In this document: positions 33,394-41,408 of the stretch, piece by piece | Layout of the letters: every line of letters begins with the position of its first letter | Numbering within the stretch: position 1 is the first letter of the stretch | Source: Azophilus sp965116165 | Lineage (GTDB): Bacteria > Pseudomonadota > Gammaproteobacteria > Pseudomonadales > Azotimanducaceae | Length of the DNA: 64,000 nucleotides | Assembly: GCA_965116165.1 (NCBI GenBank) | Contig: OZ220484.1 | Coordinates: 1,674,001-1,738,000 of the forward strand | Direction of reading: 5' to 3' | Translations under genes and position numbers: made by a program | The notes under the pieces: model-generated | What the model was told of the DNA's origin: nothing | What the model saw: only the letters and a program-made list of their open reading frames with translations | Database searches by the model: none

Positions 33394-34788
33394 ATGCGCG
33401 TGACATCCGAACTGTCGTTGGTGCCTTTCCGCTGGCTTAGCCTCGCCATCGCACTTTCAGCATGGATCGCCGGATGGACGCCTTTGCCCGCGCAAGCCCA
33501 ACCCGCTGAATCGCCAGTCACCTATCAAGTCACCTTTCAGGGCACCTGGACCACCGCCGCCACGCCCGGCGGTCTGCCGGGAAGTGCGCACTTCTCACCG
33601 CTGATCGGCACCGTGCACAATGATCGGGTAACCTTTTGGCAGGTCGGCGGCACGGCCAGTCCGGGGATCGAGAATGTCGCGGAGTTCGGCCAGACGAGCG
33701 CCTTCAAGTCGGAGATCAACGCCAGTGACCACGTCGGCACCATCATCGAAAGGAGCCTCGGCACCGGCGGCACACCGGAGGTGAGTGTCGAGTTCGAAAC
33801 CACCAGGGACCGCCCACTGGTCACGCTGATCACCATGATCGCGCCAAGCCCGGACTGGTTCGTCGGCGTATCCGGGCTGTCCCTGCTCGATGCGCGCGGA
33901 CGCTGGCTGTCGCGGCTCGAAGTGGATCTGTTTCCCTACGACGCCGGCACCGAGAATGGAAACGGCTTCTCGCTCGGCAATCCCGCCACCGTGCCACAGG
34001 GAACCATCGCCCGCATCAGGGGCATGGCGCCGTTCACGGACGAACCGATGGCGAAATTCATCTTCGTTCGGCAAGGGGCTGGCGATTCGACCGTTGATGT
34101 GTCGTTGTTCCTATCGGCGTCCGAATCGCTGCGGCAGGGGTTCCTGCGCCTCATCAATCACTCCGACCAGGCCGGCGAAGTCTCGCTCACCGCCATCGAC
34201 GACAGGGGGCGCGAATTTGGCCCCGTCAGCCTTGCCTTGGCCGCGCGCCAAGTCATCCACTTCACTTCCTCCGAACTGGAGATGGGCAATTCAGCCAAGG
34301 GCCTGGAATCCGGCATCGGCCAAGGGCAGGGCAATTGGCGGCTGCGCTTGGCTAGTCCGCTGCCCATTGAAGCCCTAGCCTATGTCCGCGCACCCGATGG
34401 CTTTCTGTCAAGCATCTATGACCTCGCCCCGAAGATTGCCGGCCTGCACCGGGTGTCAACCTTCAACCCAGCCAGCAACTCGCGCCAAGTCAGCCTGCTG
34501 AGGCTGATCAACCCCGAGGACCAGGATGCCGAGGTCGCCATCCACGGATTGGACGATTCCGGGGCCGTGCGCGGCCCGGTCCGGCTTACCCTGCCCGCCG
34601 GCCACGCCCGCTCATTCAACGCCCCGGAGCTGGAGCAGGGCGGCACGAACCTTGAAGGTGCCCTCGGCGATGGCCAAGGGAAGTGGCGGCTCGACATCGA
34701 AGCCGACCGGGACATTCACGTGATGAGCCTGATGGAAAGCCCGGAAGGGCACATCACCAACCTGTCGTCCTTGCCGGACGACAATTGA
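33394..34788 (+). CDS. Secreted spondin-domain protein with two tandem repeats
   Basis: About 464 residues. A signal peptide (hydrophobic SLAIALSAWIAG, ending AQAQ) precedes a spondin_N domain: TYQVTFQGTWT, SAHFSPLIGTVHND, FWQVGGTASPGIENVAEFGQ, with an acidic second half. From about residue 255 come two copies of a roughly 105-residue module, each with LRLIN, a DDxG turn, SELE/PELE and G(Q)GxWRL. It is GC-richer than its catabolic neighbours. Spondin_N in bacteria is usually an exported protein of unknown role, perhaps metal-binding. ATG 33394 is preferred; an ATG ten codons earlier is possible. Confidence 0.75.
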   Translation: MRVTSELSLVPFRWLSLAIALSAWIAGWTPLPAQAQPAESPVTYQVTFQGTWTTAATPGGLPGSAHFSPLIGTVHNDRVTFWQVGGTASPGIENVAEFGQTSAFKSEINASDHVGTIIERSLGTGGTPEVSVEFETTRDRPLVTLITMIAPSPDWFVGVSGLSLLDARGRWLSRLEVDLFPYDAGTENGNGFSLGNPATVPQGTIARIRGMAPFTDEPMAKFIFVRQGAGDSTVDVSLFLSASESLRQGFLRLINHSDQAGEVSLTAIDDRGREFGPVSLALAARQVIHFTSSELEMGNSAKGLESGIGQGQGNWRLRLASPLPIEALAYVRAPDGFLSSIYDLAPKIAGLHRVSTFNPASNSRQVSLLRLINPEDQDAEVAIHGLDDSGAVRGPVRLTLPAGHARSFNAPELEQGGTNLEGALGDGQGKWRLDIEADRDIHVMSLMESPEGHITNLSSLPDDN

Positions 34789-34889
34789 TGCTTTTAGCAA
34801 AGGAACGGCAATACCCGGGCGCTACGGCGACCTTTCCTTCCAGCGTTTTCAATCTTCCAGCCTCCCGTATGGATTTTCGTAGCCGACCT

Positions 34890-35054
34890 TCAGTCGGCAA
34901 TGTCAAGGCGCCACTCACGATGGCTGCTCCGATATTTCGCTTCCTTATTTCGCATAACGAGGAGTAAATTCACAGGCCCCTTACGTAAGTTATAACCGGC
35001 ATCAACGTATGTCGTTGTCGTGTTTTCGTAGACGATCACAGGCCCCGTGACCAC
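34890..35054 (-). pseudogene. Hydantoinase/acetophenone-carboxylase-like C-terminal remnant (tentative)
   Basis: The minus-strand frame VVTGPVIVYENTTTTYVDAG followed by YNLRKGPVNLLLV resembles the GPAIVEEPDTTT...PPG closing region of hydantoinase A-type proteins. It is only 55 codons long and begins exactly where a family C repeat is inserted. Identification is weak. Confidence 0.28.
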
Positions 35055-35161
35055 TTAAGGAAGGTCTGATCAATTCGATAGAGCAGTATTGATCTACTCG
35101 TAAACTATTGATTTTATTAACTCTTATACCACGACTATGGAATTAATCAGAGGTTTCTTAA
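35055..35161. repeat. MITE family C, copy 1 (107 bp)
   Basis: TTAAGGAAGGTCTGATCAA at one end and TTAATCAGAGGTTTCTTAA at the other form imperfect inverted repeats. Further copies are at 35671, 56940 and 61799. The end sequence resembles those of IS5-family elements; an IS5-like transposase fragment lies at 37298. Confidence 0.75.
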
Positions 35162-35271
35162 AGGCGTTGAGGTTGCGCACGCCGGGCGCGAACATCCACT
35201 CCGACTCGCTTACCGCGTGGATCTGTAGCGTGCGATGAGCAGGATCACCACTCTTCGGCTTGTCGTGCCCG

Positions 35272-35440
35272 TCAGCTCAGTTCGTTGCGGATGAAGTCCC
35301 CGCCCTTCATCACCAGGGGCATTTCATGTCGGTAGCGCTCGAAGACGCTCACGTCGTCGGTGTGGCAGTGGGCGATGACGTACTTGCGTCGGGTGGTCGC
35401 TTCCTCGACGGCCGCGCACAGTTCACAGTGGACGCACTAT
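35272..35440 (-). pseudogene. Amidohydrolase with central deletion (remnant)
   Basis: The frame ELCAAVEEATTRRKYVIAHC, HTDDVSVFERYRHEMPL, VMKGGDFIRNELS joins two parts of an imidazolonepropionase-like amidohydrolase. The AAVEEA...YVIAHC strand comes from the middle of the barrel. The closing VMKGGxxxRNEL belongs at the very C-terminus. About 150-200 residues between them are missing, though the frame is kept. Confidence 0.45.
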
Positions 35441-35670
35441 GCCACAGCCGATCGCAGCCCCGGCTCGCATCGTTATCCGGCCTGCTGCCTCGGATGACGA
35501 AGCATGCACGAAGGCGCGGCCAAGCCCGAACAGCGACCCGCCACCCCGACGAAGTCCATAGTTTCCTTTTCATTCATAAATCGCTGAGTTGAAATCGCGA
35601 GCATACGTCAGTGTACAAATCTTGCGTAGCCAATCACCTCGCAACAGACGACAAAAACACTCATATGCTG

Positions 35671-35777
35671 TTAAGGAACCTCTGATTAATCCCGTAGTCG
35701 GAGCATTCGGTTTAATAAAATCAATAGTTTACGATTAGCCAAATGCTGCTCTATCGACTTGTTCAGACCTTCCTTAA
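35671..35777. repeat. MITE family C, copy 2 (107 bp)
   Basis: TTAAGGAACCTCTGATTAA at the left and ...TCAGACCTTCCTTAA at the right. It lies in the opposite orientation to copy 1. It has replaced the natural end of the alpha/beta hydrolase fragment, adding its own codons (from about FLKEGLNKSIEQH) and stop. Confidence 0.78.
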
Positions 35778-36030
35778 GAAAAGACAGCAACTCGTCCCCC
35801 AGTCTCTGTGGGTTTTCCAGCGCGGTCATGTGGCCCATACCTTCCAGTACCACATGTCTGCAGTTCGGAACCTCTCGTGCAACCTGCTCGGCGGGTTTGA
35901 TAAACAAATAGTCGTATTCGCCCAGCAGCATCAACGTAGGACACTGAATACCTCTGAGCCCACTTATATGAGGGTCGTAGTTGTTATAAAACTGCGCGCA
36001 AAAATCGGCAATGTCCTCGGTATTGAGTCT
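35686..36030 (-). pseudogene. Alpha/beta-hydrolase C-terminal fragment
   Basis: The frame reads DIADFCAQFYNNYDPHISGL, RGIQCPTLMLLGEYDYLF, then HVVLEGMGHMTALENPQRLG, the Asp- and His-bearing end of an alpha/beta-hydrolase (acid in GEYD, catalytic His in GMGH). The N-terminal half with the nucleophile elbow is absent, and an opal codon stands at its start. The last 25 codons derive from an inserted family C repeat. Confidence 0.65.
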
Positions 36031-36375
36031 TCATGATTGATGCTCCTTGATCATAGGTTGTGGTTCTTCTCCCACAGTACTCAACCAGATTGTCGTATTC
36101 CCGCGAAATCTCCACGTGTGGATCGGGAAGTGGATAAAGGACGCCAATATGCCAAAGAGTCCGGCATCATAGGTGCTGGGCGCCTTGCCAAACAACCATG
36201 GTCCACCTCCTAATGAGTAAGAGAGAATGTCCAAGTTTTTTCTTAACTCCTTTCTAACGAAGTCGGAATCGTAGCGACCTATCTGCCAGACATGTTGCTG
36301 CTTCTTGATGATTGCGCAATGCTTCTCTATCGCCGCATCACGTTTTTCTTCGGGCAAAAAATCGAAATGGCTCAC
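36031..36375 (-). pseudogene. Glutathione S-transferase-like C-terminal fragment
   Basis: About 114 residues of an all-helical GST C-domain: KNLDILSYSLGGGPWLFG, PSTYDAGLFGILASFIHFP. The thioredoxin-like N-domain that binds glutathione is missing. The last residues (VGEEPQPMIKEHQS) look like read-through into foreign sequence. It abuts an alpha/beta-hydrolase fragment on one side and a broken unknown gene on the other. Confidence 0.55.
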
Positions 36376-37091
36376 CGAGAATCGAGGTACCGTCCTTGAC
36401 GTAAAACGCCCAATTCACGTCATCGATATAGGTAGCCTTGATACCGTACTCAATGGACCCATCGTTGTATCGCGTGATCCATGGCAACTGAAGCTGCTGC
36501 ACGTATCTATACAGTTTGGACTGGAAAAAACCGATTCCCGCGGGGTACCAGGGTTGATCAAGGCAACCAAGACCACTGACTTCTTCACCGTTAAGGTTGC
36601 CTTTGACTTCGAAAAATTCGGTGGTCGGGATCGCCCAAGTCCTTGTAGAGCATCGCGGATCCCAGTGACTTGAGGTCAAGACTCAATGCGCCGTTTTCTT
36701 CTTCCCAGTGGATTTCTCCTACTCCAATATGCACTTTGAAGTTGTGCTTGGAAGGAAAGGATTCGATCTTTGCCATTTGCCTTTCTTCGTCAAGATCAAA
36801 GCTGATCGGCCCGCTGTACTGCCTTTGAAAAACTCGCGGTGAAGCCTGCGTGACATCCGGATTAAACTTGCCAGTCATCCACACGCCGGTCATGGTCTTT
36901 TCCCAGGCCCGGGTCAGGCCGAATTTCTGACCTTCAGCATTGGTCACCGCCATATACATAAAGGCTTGGTCCCATATCAGCCCAGACCGCGTGGTCATGC
37001 GTGAATAGTCAGCGAGGGAATAAGTTGTAAACGCTTCGATGACTGGCGTCTGGAATTTTCCCCGACAGTTGTTTTTGTCATATGAATCCAT
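36338..37091 (-). pseudogene. Unknown protein, one-base frameshift
   Basis: Two frames join into one protein of about 240 residues. The first runs MDSYDKNNCRGKFQTPVIEA to LGSAMLYKDLGDP. The second continues TTEFFEVKGNLNGEEVSG, LDQPWYPAGIGFFQSK, to DDVNWAFYVKDGTSI. The switch is at GATCCCGACC, where dropping one C restores the frame. Acidic and aromatic, with beta-strand-rich patterns (lipocalin- or carotenoid-hydratase-like), but I do not recognise the family. Its 3' end runs into the GST fragment. Confidence 0.5.
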
Positions 37092-37103
37092 TGGTAGGTC
37101 CAC

Positions 37104-37290
37104 CTAGAAATCAACCCGCAGGCGCACACCCATGTGACGTGGACGATTGGGATGCGCAAGTCGGATAAACCCGTTCGAGACCTCAAACCCACTGCCAAAG
37201 TACTCTTCTTCAAAAAGATTGTTGACATAGGCGCTTAGCAACCAGTTATCTTTGCCCAAGCTGACAGACGCATTAGCGACAAAGAAACTG
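37104..37290 (-). pseudogene. TonB-dependent receptor, C-terminal fragment
   Basis: The minus strand reads DSFFVANASVSLGKDNWLLS, AYVNNLFEEEYFG, then NRPRHMGVRLRVDF and stop: the last strands of an outer-membrane TonB receptor barrel with its terminal aromatic residue. The upstream part was lost at the junction with the transposase fragment at about 37291. Confidence 0.75.
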
Positions 37291-37297
37291 TCATCGG

Positions 37298-37693
37298 TAA
37301 GGCCACACCCGGTTCGTGCTCGGGTTGATCAAGGACCAGCTGACGGAGGCCAGGCCGGTGTGGCTGATCGGCGACAAGGCCTACGACAGCGACCCGCTGG
37401 ACGCGGCCTGCGCCGAGCTGGGCGTGGCGATGATTGCGCCGCATCGGGACGGCCGCGTGAGGCCGAGAACCCAGGACGGGCGGGTGCTGCGGCGCCACAG
37501 GCGCCGTTGGAAGGTCGAGCGCCTGTTCACCTGGATGCGGAACTACCGCCGCGTGGTCACGCGCTACGAGCGCCACTTCGAGAACTTCCTAATCCTCGAA
37601 AGGCCGACCTCTTCCGAGAAGACCATTGGAATCAGCGCGACCTTCAAGAAGGCTGTGGTGAGAGAGCGTCTCTTCCAAGATCACGCTTCTTAA
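37298..37693 (+). mobile_element. IS5-family transposase, C-terminal fragment
   Basis: The frame includes PVWLIGDKAYDSDPLDAACA (second Asp of the DDE triad), then RRRWKVERLFTWMRNYRRVV, TRYERHFENFL (Glu region), typical of IS5-group transposases. The N-terminal half is absent. After ENFL the frame continues into unrelated sequence to 37693. It truncates the TonB receptor on its left. Confidence 0.72.
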
Positions 37694-37933
37694 GGACTCA
37701 GTGAATTCTGGAGAAATTGCATTACCGTCGCAGGGTGTCTGCCCCCGTGTTACACCACGTGCTGGGACACTACCGGAAGAACCCTTTGCTAGAACAGTTG
37801 AGCTCCTTCAATTCCACTCAACGTAGTTGTTTGGAGATACATTGCAATCTTGACCTATCACGCTCTGCAATGGTAAGTATTAGTGCGAATTTCGCTGTAG
37901 GTAATCAATCAAATAAACCTAGGGAGATCCATC

Positions 37934-39460
37934 ATGCAGCGCCTATTCTTTTCGATCACGTTCGCGATTTTAGCGCTCGTTACCCAAGTGCCGCGGGCGG
38001 ATCCCATCCTCGACTGTGTCCCGAAAGGCAATGCGCGACCGATCTGCGAATTTACAAATCCCGAGGACATGGTCGCACTCCCGGGGGGGCAGGCCATCCT
38101 GCTTGGAGAGTATGGCGGCTCGTCGGAAGTTCCGGGCGGGCTCGTGGTCTTTGAACTCGAGAGTGAGAAGCAACACACCGTGTTTCGCGGCGGCCAAGGC
38201 AACGGTGCGGCCGAGCCAGGCTGGGGGGATCCGAATTGCGCGACACCGCCCGGGAAGGCGTTCAACGCGCACGGGATGGACCTCGTTCGCCGGGACGATG
38301 GGCGTTTGCAGCTCCTGGTTGTTCAACACGGCAGTCGCGAAGCCGTAGAGTTGTTCGAAGTGATCGGTTCGGGTGCCGACTGGCGGGTGGCGTGGCGTGG
38401 CTGTGTGCCGGCGCCCCCCAAGGCGTCGCTCAACAGCGTCGCAGGAATCTCCAACGGTGACTTCTACACCACGCAGATGACTCCGATCGGCTTTAATCTG
38501 ACCCAGGACCTATCGAGTGATATCACGGGCCACGCATTTGCTTGGTCGCAGTTTGAACTGAGCTTTCGAAAAATTGGTGGGACCGATGGCGCGATGCCCA
38601 ACGGGATCGTCACCTCACCCGATGGCCGCTTCATCTACATGAACGTGAGCTTAGAGCATAGCGTACGGAAGGTCGAAGTCGCGACCGGCCGTGAACTTGG
38701 CCGCGCGACGGTCGACTTACCCGACAATGCCCGGTGGGCCCCTGATGGTCGCATCCTCATCGCCTCTCTCTCCAGAGATCTCACCGCGCAGGACTTCGCG
38801 GCCTGCGTAAGTATCGAACAGGGAGCATGCGGTATGCCGTTCAAGATTGTCGCGCTCGACCCGGACTCGATGACCATTGGTGAAACCCTGTATGCGAACG
38901 AAGGTGCGCCTATGGGAGCCGGAACGGTTGGTCTGCGCGTTGGCGACGAGCTTTTCATCGGCTCGATGCACGGTGATCGGATCCTGCGTGTGAATCTAGC
39001 AACGACAAACGTTGAAGAGAAACTGGCTGAGTTGATGGCGATCTACCACGACTCGGCAATTTGGCCAACAGAAGAACAATGGCGCAGTATCTTGCTGTAT
39101 CCCAACAAGCAGCCCATTGTGACCACAAGCTTTCTGCAACTGCCAACTGGCGAAGTGCACGATGAGAAGGTGGGTTTTCGTGGCAGTGTGGCTGAAGCAG
39201 TGGCAAAGTACATTGAAGCCACTACGCCCATTATCGAGCGCATCGGCGTGAAACCCATTTATGTGAGTGGCCTGCCGCTCACGATTATCGGTGATGACAG
39301 CATTCAGTGGGATGTGGTGACCGTGACACGGTACCCAAGTGCGGAAGCTTTTATAGAGCTGCATCTAGACCCTGTATACGTTGAAAAGTCGGTGCCATAT
39401 CGCCGGTTGCATACCAAGCGAGTAATTATGCTGTTTTCGCAGCAAGCCCCCACGCCATAG
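37934..39460 (+). CDS. Exported SMP-30-like propeller fused to DUF1330-like domain
   Basis: A 508-residue protein with a signal peptide (MQRLFFSITFAILALVTQVP). Residues about 25-355 resemble an SMP-30/gluconolactonase-type beta-propeller (FNAHGMDLVRRDDGRLQLLV, MPNGIVTSPDGRFIYMN, DNARWAPDGRILIAS). Residues about 360 to the end (VGFRGSVAEAVAKYIEATTP, WDVVTVTRYPSAEAFIEL) match DUF1330, a small dimeric alpha/beta-barrel that is normally cytoplasmic and free-standing. Base composition drops to more AT-rich exactly from about 39000, so the fusion may be a recent chimera of two genes. AGGGAG precedes ATG 37934. Confidence 0.72.
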   Translation: MQRLFFSITFAILALVTQVPRADPILDCVPKGNARPICEFTNPEDMVALPGGQAILLGEYGGSSEVPGGLVVFELESEKQHTVFRGGQGNGAAEPGWGDPNCATPPGKAFNAHGMDLVRRDDGRLQLLVVQHGSREAVELFEVIGSGADWRVAWRGCVPAPPKASLNSVAGISNGDFYTTQMTPIGFNLTQDLSSDITGHAFAWSQFELSFRKIGGTDGAMPNGIVTSPDGRFIYMNVSLEHSVRKVEVATGRELGRATVDLPDNARWAPDGRILIASLSRDLTAQDFAACVSIEQGACGMPFKIVALDPDSMTIGETLYANEGAPMGAGTVGLRVGDELFIGSMHGDRILRVNLATTNVEEKLAELMAIYHDSAIWPTEEQWRSILLYPNKQPIVTTSFLQLPTGEVHDEKVGFRGSVAEAVAKYIEATTPIIERIGVKPIYVSGLPLTIIGDDSIQWDVVTVTRYPSAEAFIELHLDPVYVEKSVPYRRLHTKRVIMLFSQQAPTP

Positions 39461-39518
39461 CAGCTTATCAATCAGGCTATCTGTGCCGGCCTGCCCTTGA
39501 CTTACGCAGTGAGGGCCC

Positions 39519-40061
39519 TCATTTCGCGCCCCAACTTCCATAGATCGGATCATCAGGTGCAAATCCTCCGTGGTTGGGACTATCGGCGATTCCGAACTTA
39601 TCCCATTCTGACCGACTTTCCTGGTATTGATTCCAATCCCAAAGACAAACTCGGTGAAGAATTTTCCATAGCCCGGCGCGCTTTTCATAGAGATCCTTAT
39701 ATCGTCCTCCGAGAAGCCAAAAATCGTCTTTGTCAGAGTCCTCAACTGGAATCAGATGCGCGGCTATGAAGTAGGATTCAACTTTTGCCCGATTGCCCAG
39801 CAGTTCTATTTGGATATTGCTAACGTGGTGATTGACGCTTTTGAACAGGCCTTTGCTCGCAACCGCGAATTCACAGAAATCATGGGTGTTCCCGACAAAA
39901 CCACCATGATCATCCGTACCATCTTCCCAGTAGGAATCTTTAAGCAAGTCAATGTCCAGACGATCCGCGCCGCGGCAGTACTTGACCACATTTTCGTAAA
40001 TTGCCTGCTTGTCCAGTGATTCGCGCACCGCAACAAGTTCATCGCTAGACAACTGATCCAT
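39519..40061 (-). CDS. SnoaL-like (ring-hydroxylating small-subunit-like) protein
   Basis: A 180-residue SnoaL_4/NTF2-fold protein: LDKQAIYENVVKYCRGADRL, DGTDDHGGFVGNTHDFCEFA, VNHHVSNIQIELLGNRAKVE, LLGGRYKDLYEKRAGLWKI. Asp-Asp-His in the pocket region is typical of proteins acting in steroid and terpenoid catabolism as isomerases or dehydratases. The start ATG 40061 overlaps the end of the LLM remnant. It is co-directional with the reductase and deacylase upstream, probably one transcript. Confidence 0.85.
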   Translation of the reverse strand: MDQLSSDELVAVRESLDKQAIYENVVKYCRGADRLDIDLLKDSYWEDGTDDHGGFVGNTHDFCEFAVASKGLFKSVNHHVSNIQIELLGNRAKVESYFIAAHLIPVEDSDKDDFWLLGGRYKDLYEKRAGLWKILHRVCLWDWNQYQESRSEWDKFGIADSPNHGGFAPDDPIYGSWGAK

Positions 40062-40323
40062 CGGTCGCTCCTATCCAAATGGACCTGAACACTCGAGCCC
40101 AGTCCTCTATTGCCTCCCCCTGCCCGTGCACCAATGGCACCAGCACACCCGTGCCCAGCCTGATGCGTTCCGTCTTTTCCGCTGCAAGCGCCATGCAGAT
40201 AAACACGTCCGGGTTAAGCAACTGTGTGTCGTAGAACCAGGCTGAGCTGAATCCCAATTCCTCCGCCCGCTGGACCCATCGCCAACTGTCGATCTCGGAT
40301 GCAAGCGCAATGCCGTATTCCAT
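40045..40323 (-). pseudogene. LLM-class oxidoreductase with central deletion
   Basis: It begins like a full LLM enzyme (MEYGIALASEIDSWRWVQRA, EELGFSSAWFYDTQLL, TERIRLGTGVLVP), then passes directly into LVHGQGEAIEDWARVFRSI, which looks like the C-terminus of the same family. Only about 93 residues of 300-350 remain, so the barrel is destroyed. The frame is kept through the deletion. An alternative TTG start overlaps the upstream gene's stop. Confidence 0.6.
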
Positions 40324-40331
40324 GTCCGGTT

Positions 40332-41378
40332 TCAAGTCTCGTTCTTTTGCGCGTTAACCTTGTCCAAACGTTCTATCAGGCTACGCAACATCGGTAGCTT
40401 CTTCCCTCGCCCTTCCTCTCGAGACAAGATGTCGCGAGATATGCCGATGTCCTGGGCCATGACCTTTCCACCATGGTGAAACTTATTGAATGCATGGAAG
40501 TCCAAAGGCAATGCAGCCTTGGACGTACCCTCCCACATTTTTTTCAGTAAGTTCAATGGCCCACCAAGAGCTGCAACCACTTTGCCAAAGAAGCCGTATT
40601 GCGGCAGCGCGACGACTTCCATAGTGGCCCTCTCCGCAAGTCGCCAGGTTTCGGTCTTGAACATGTCTTCAGGCTCCGGCCAGCCTTCAATCACAAACGC
40701 AACGAACGATGGGGAAAGGAAGTATGACGCGCAGTCCAGAACACGCAGATTGGGCATGACTGTGCAGGTCGAAACACTGGAGCGACCATACACCTTGGCA
40801 AGCTCCTGTCCGAGGTTCCGATTAGTGCGAGTCAACATCAACCCCGCTCTGCCTTTACCCAAATGGGTATACGCAAACACACAACCCGCCAATCCCTCCT
40901 GGTCAATACTCTCGTCGAAGCGCTGACCTGGCAGCGGGACGTTATGGCTCAATAGGGAAAAACTGCCAAATAGACACCGTTCGATTGGTAGCCCGGTGTG
41001 TTTAGCAATAAAGTCTTCTATACCTTCTGCGGCACCCAAACATACGAACACAGCATTACTTGCTCGAACGGCATTGCCCAAGTCACGAAGCAAGGCCATG
41101 CCCTCGTCAGAGTGCATGGCGAAGCCATCAAGAGTCGTGAGCACATAGTCAAACTTCTTCGCAGCAACCTCATCCATGTGGCAAACGGTGTCGTACTCAT
41201 CAAACAACTTAATCTCGTTGTCTTCGTAACAATAGAGCCGCTTAGGTTTCCGGGCCATCTCTTCCAAACGGCTGGACCGAACGAAAAAGGTGACGTCGAC
41301 CCCTGACAAGGCGAAGTGGTAGCCTGTGACCAGCCCACCTGCGCCTGCGCCAACAATCAGTACGTTCACGTTTGGCAA
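40332..41378 (-). CDS. Ketopantoate reductase (ApbA/PanE)-like NAD(P)H oxidoreductase
   Basis: A 348-residue protein with an N-terminal Rossmann motif GAGAGGLVTGYHFALSGVDV followed by FFVRSSR, and a helical C-terminal domain with NLLKKMWEGTSKAALPLDFH and a late SEEGRGKKLP-like region, as in 2-dehydropantoate 2-reductases. Members outside pantothenate synthesis reduce other 2-oxo or carbonyl compounds. It is longer than E. coli PanE and sits in a catabolic cluster, so pantothenate synthesis is unlikely. The start is TTG 41378 or GTG 41369; neither has a strong ribosome site. Confidence 0.75.
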   Translation of the reverse strand: MPNVNVLIVGAGAGGLVTGYHFALSGVDVTFFVRSSRLEEMARKPKRLYCYEDNEIKLFDEYDTVCHMDEVAAKKFDYVLTTLDGFAMHSDEGMALLRDLGNAVRASNAVFVCLGAAEGIEDFIAKHTGLPIERCLFGSFSLLSHNVPLPGQRFDESIDQEGLAGCVFAYTHLGKGRAGLMLTRTNRNLGQELAKVYGRSSVSTCTVMPNLRVLDCASYFLSPSFVAFVIEGWPEPEDMFKTETWRLAERATMEVVALPQYGFFGKVVAALGGPLNLLKKMWEGTSKAALPLDFHAFNKFHHGGKVMAQDIGISRDILSREEGRGKKLPMLRSLIERLDKVNAQKNET

Positions 41379-41408
41379 CGCGTTAGTTGGCGACGTGTTC
41401 GCTCGCCG

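Noticed and set aside
35743..36036. Plus-strand gene starting within a family C repeat
   Set aside because: The N-terminus is repeat sequence also seen in front of the antitoxin at 61928, and the rest is antisense to the alpha/beta-hydrolase fragment.
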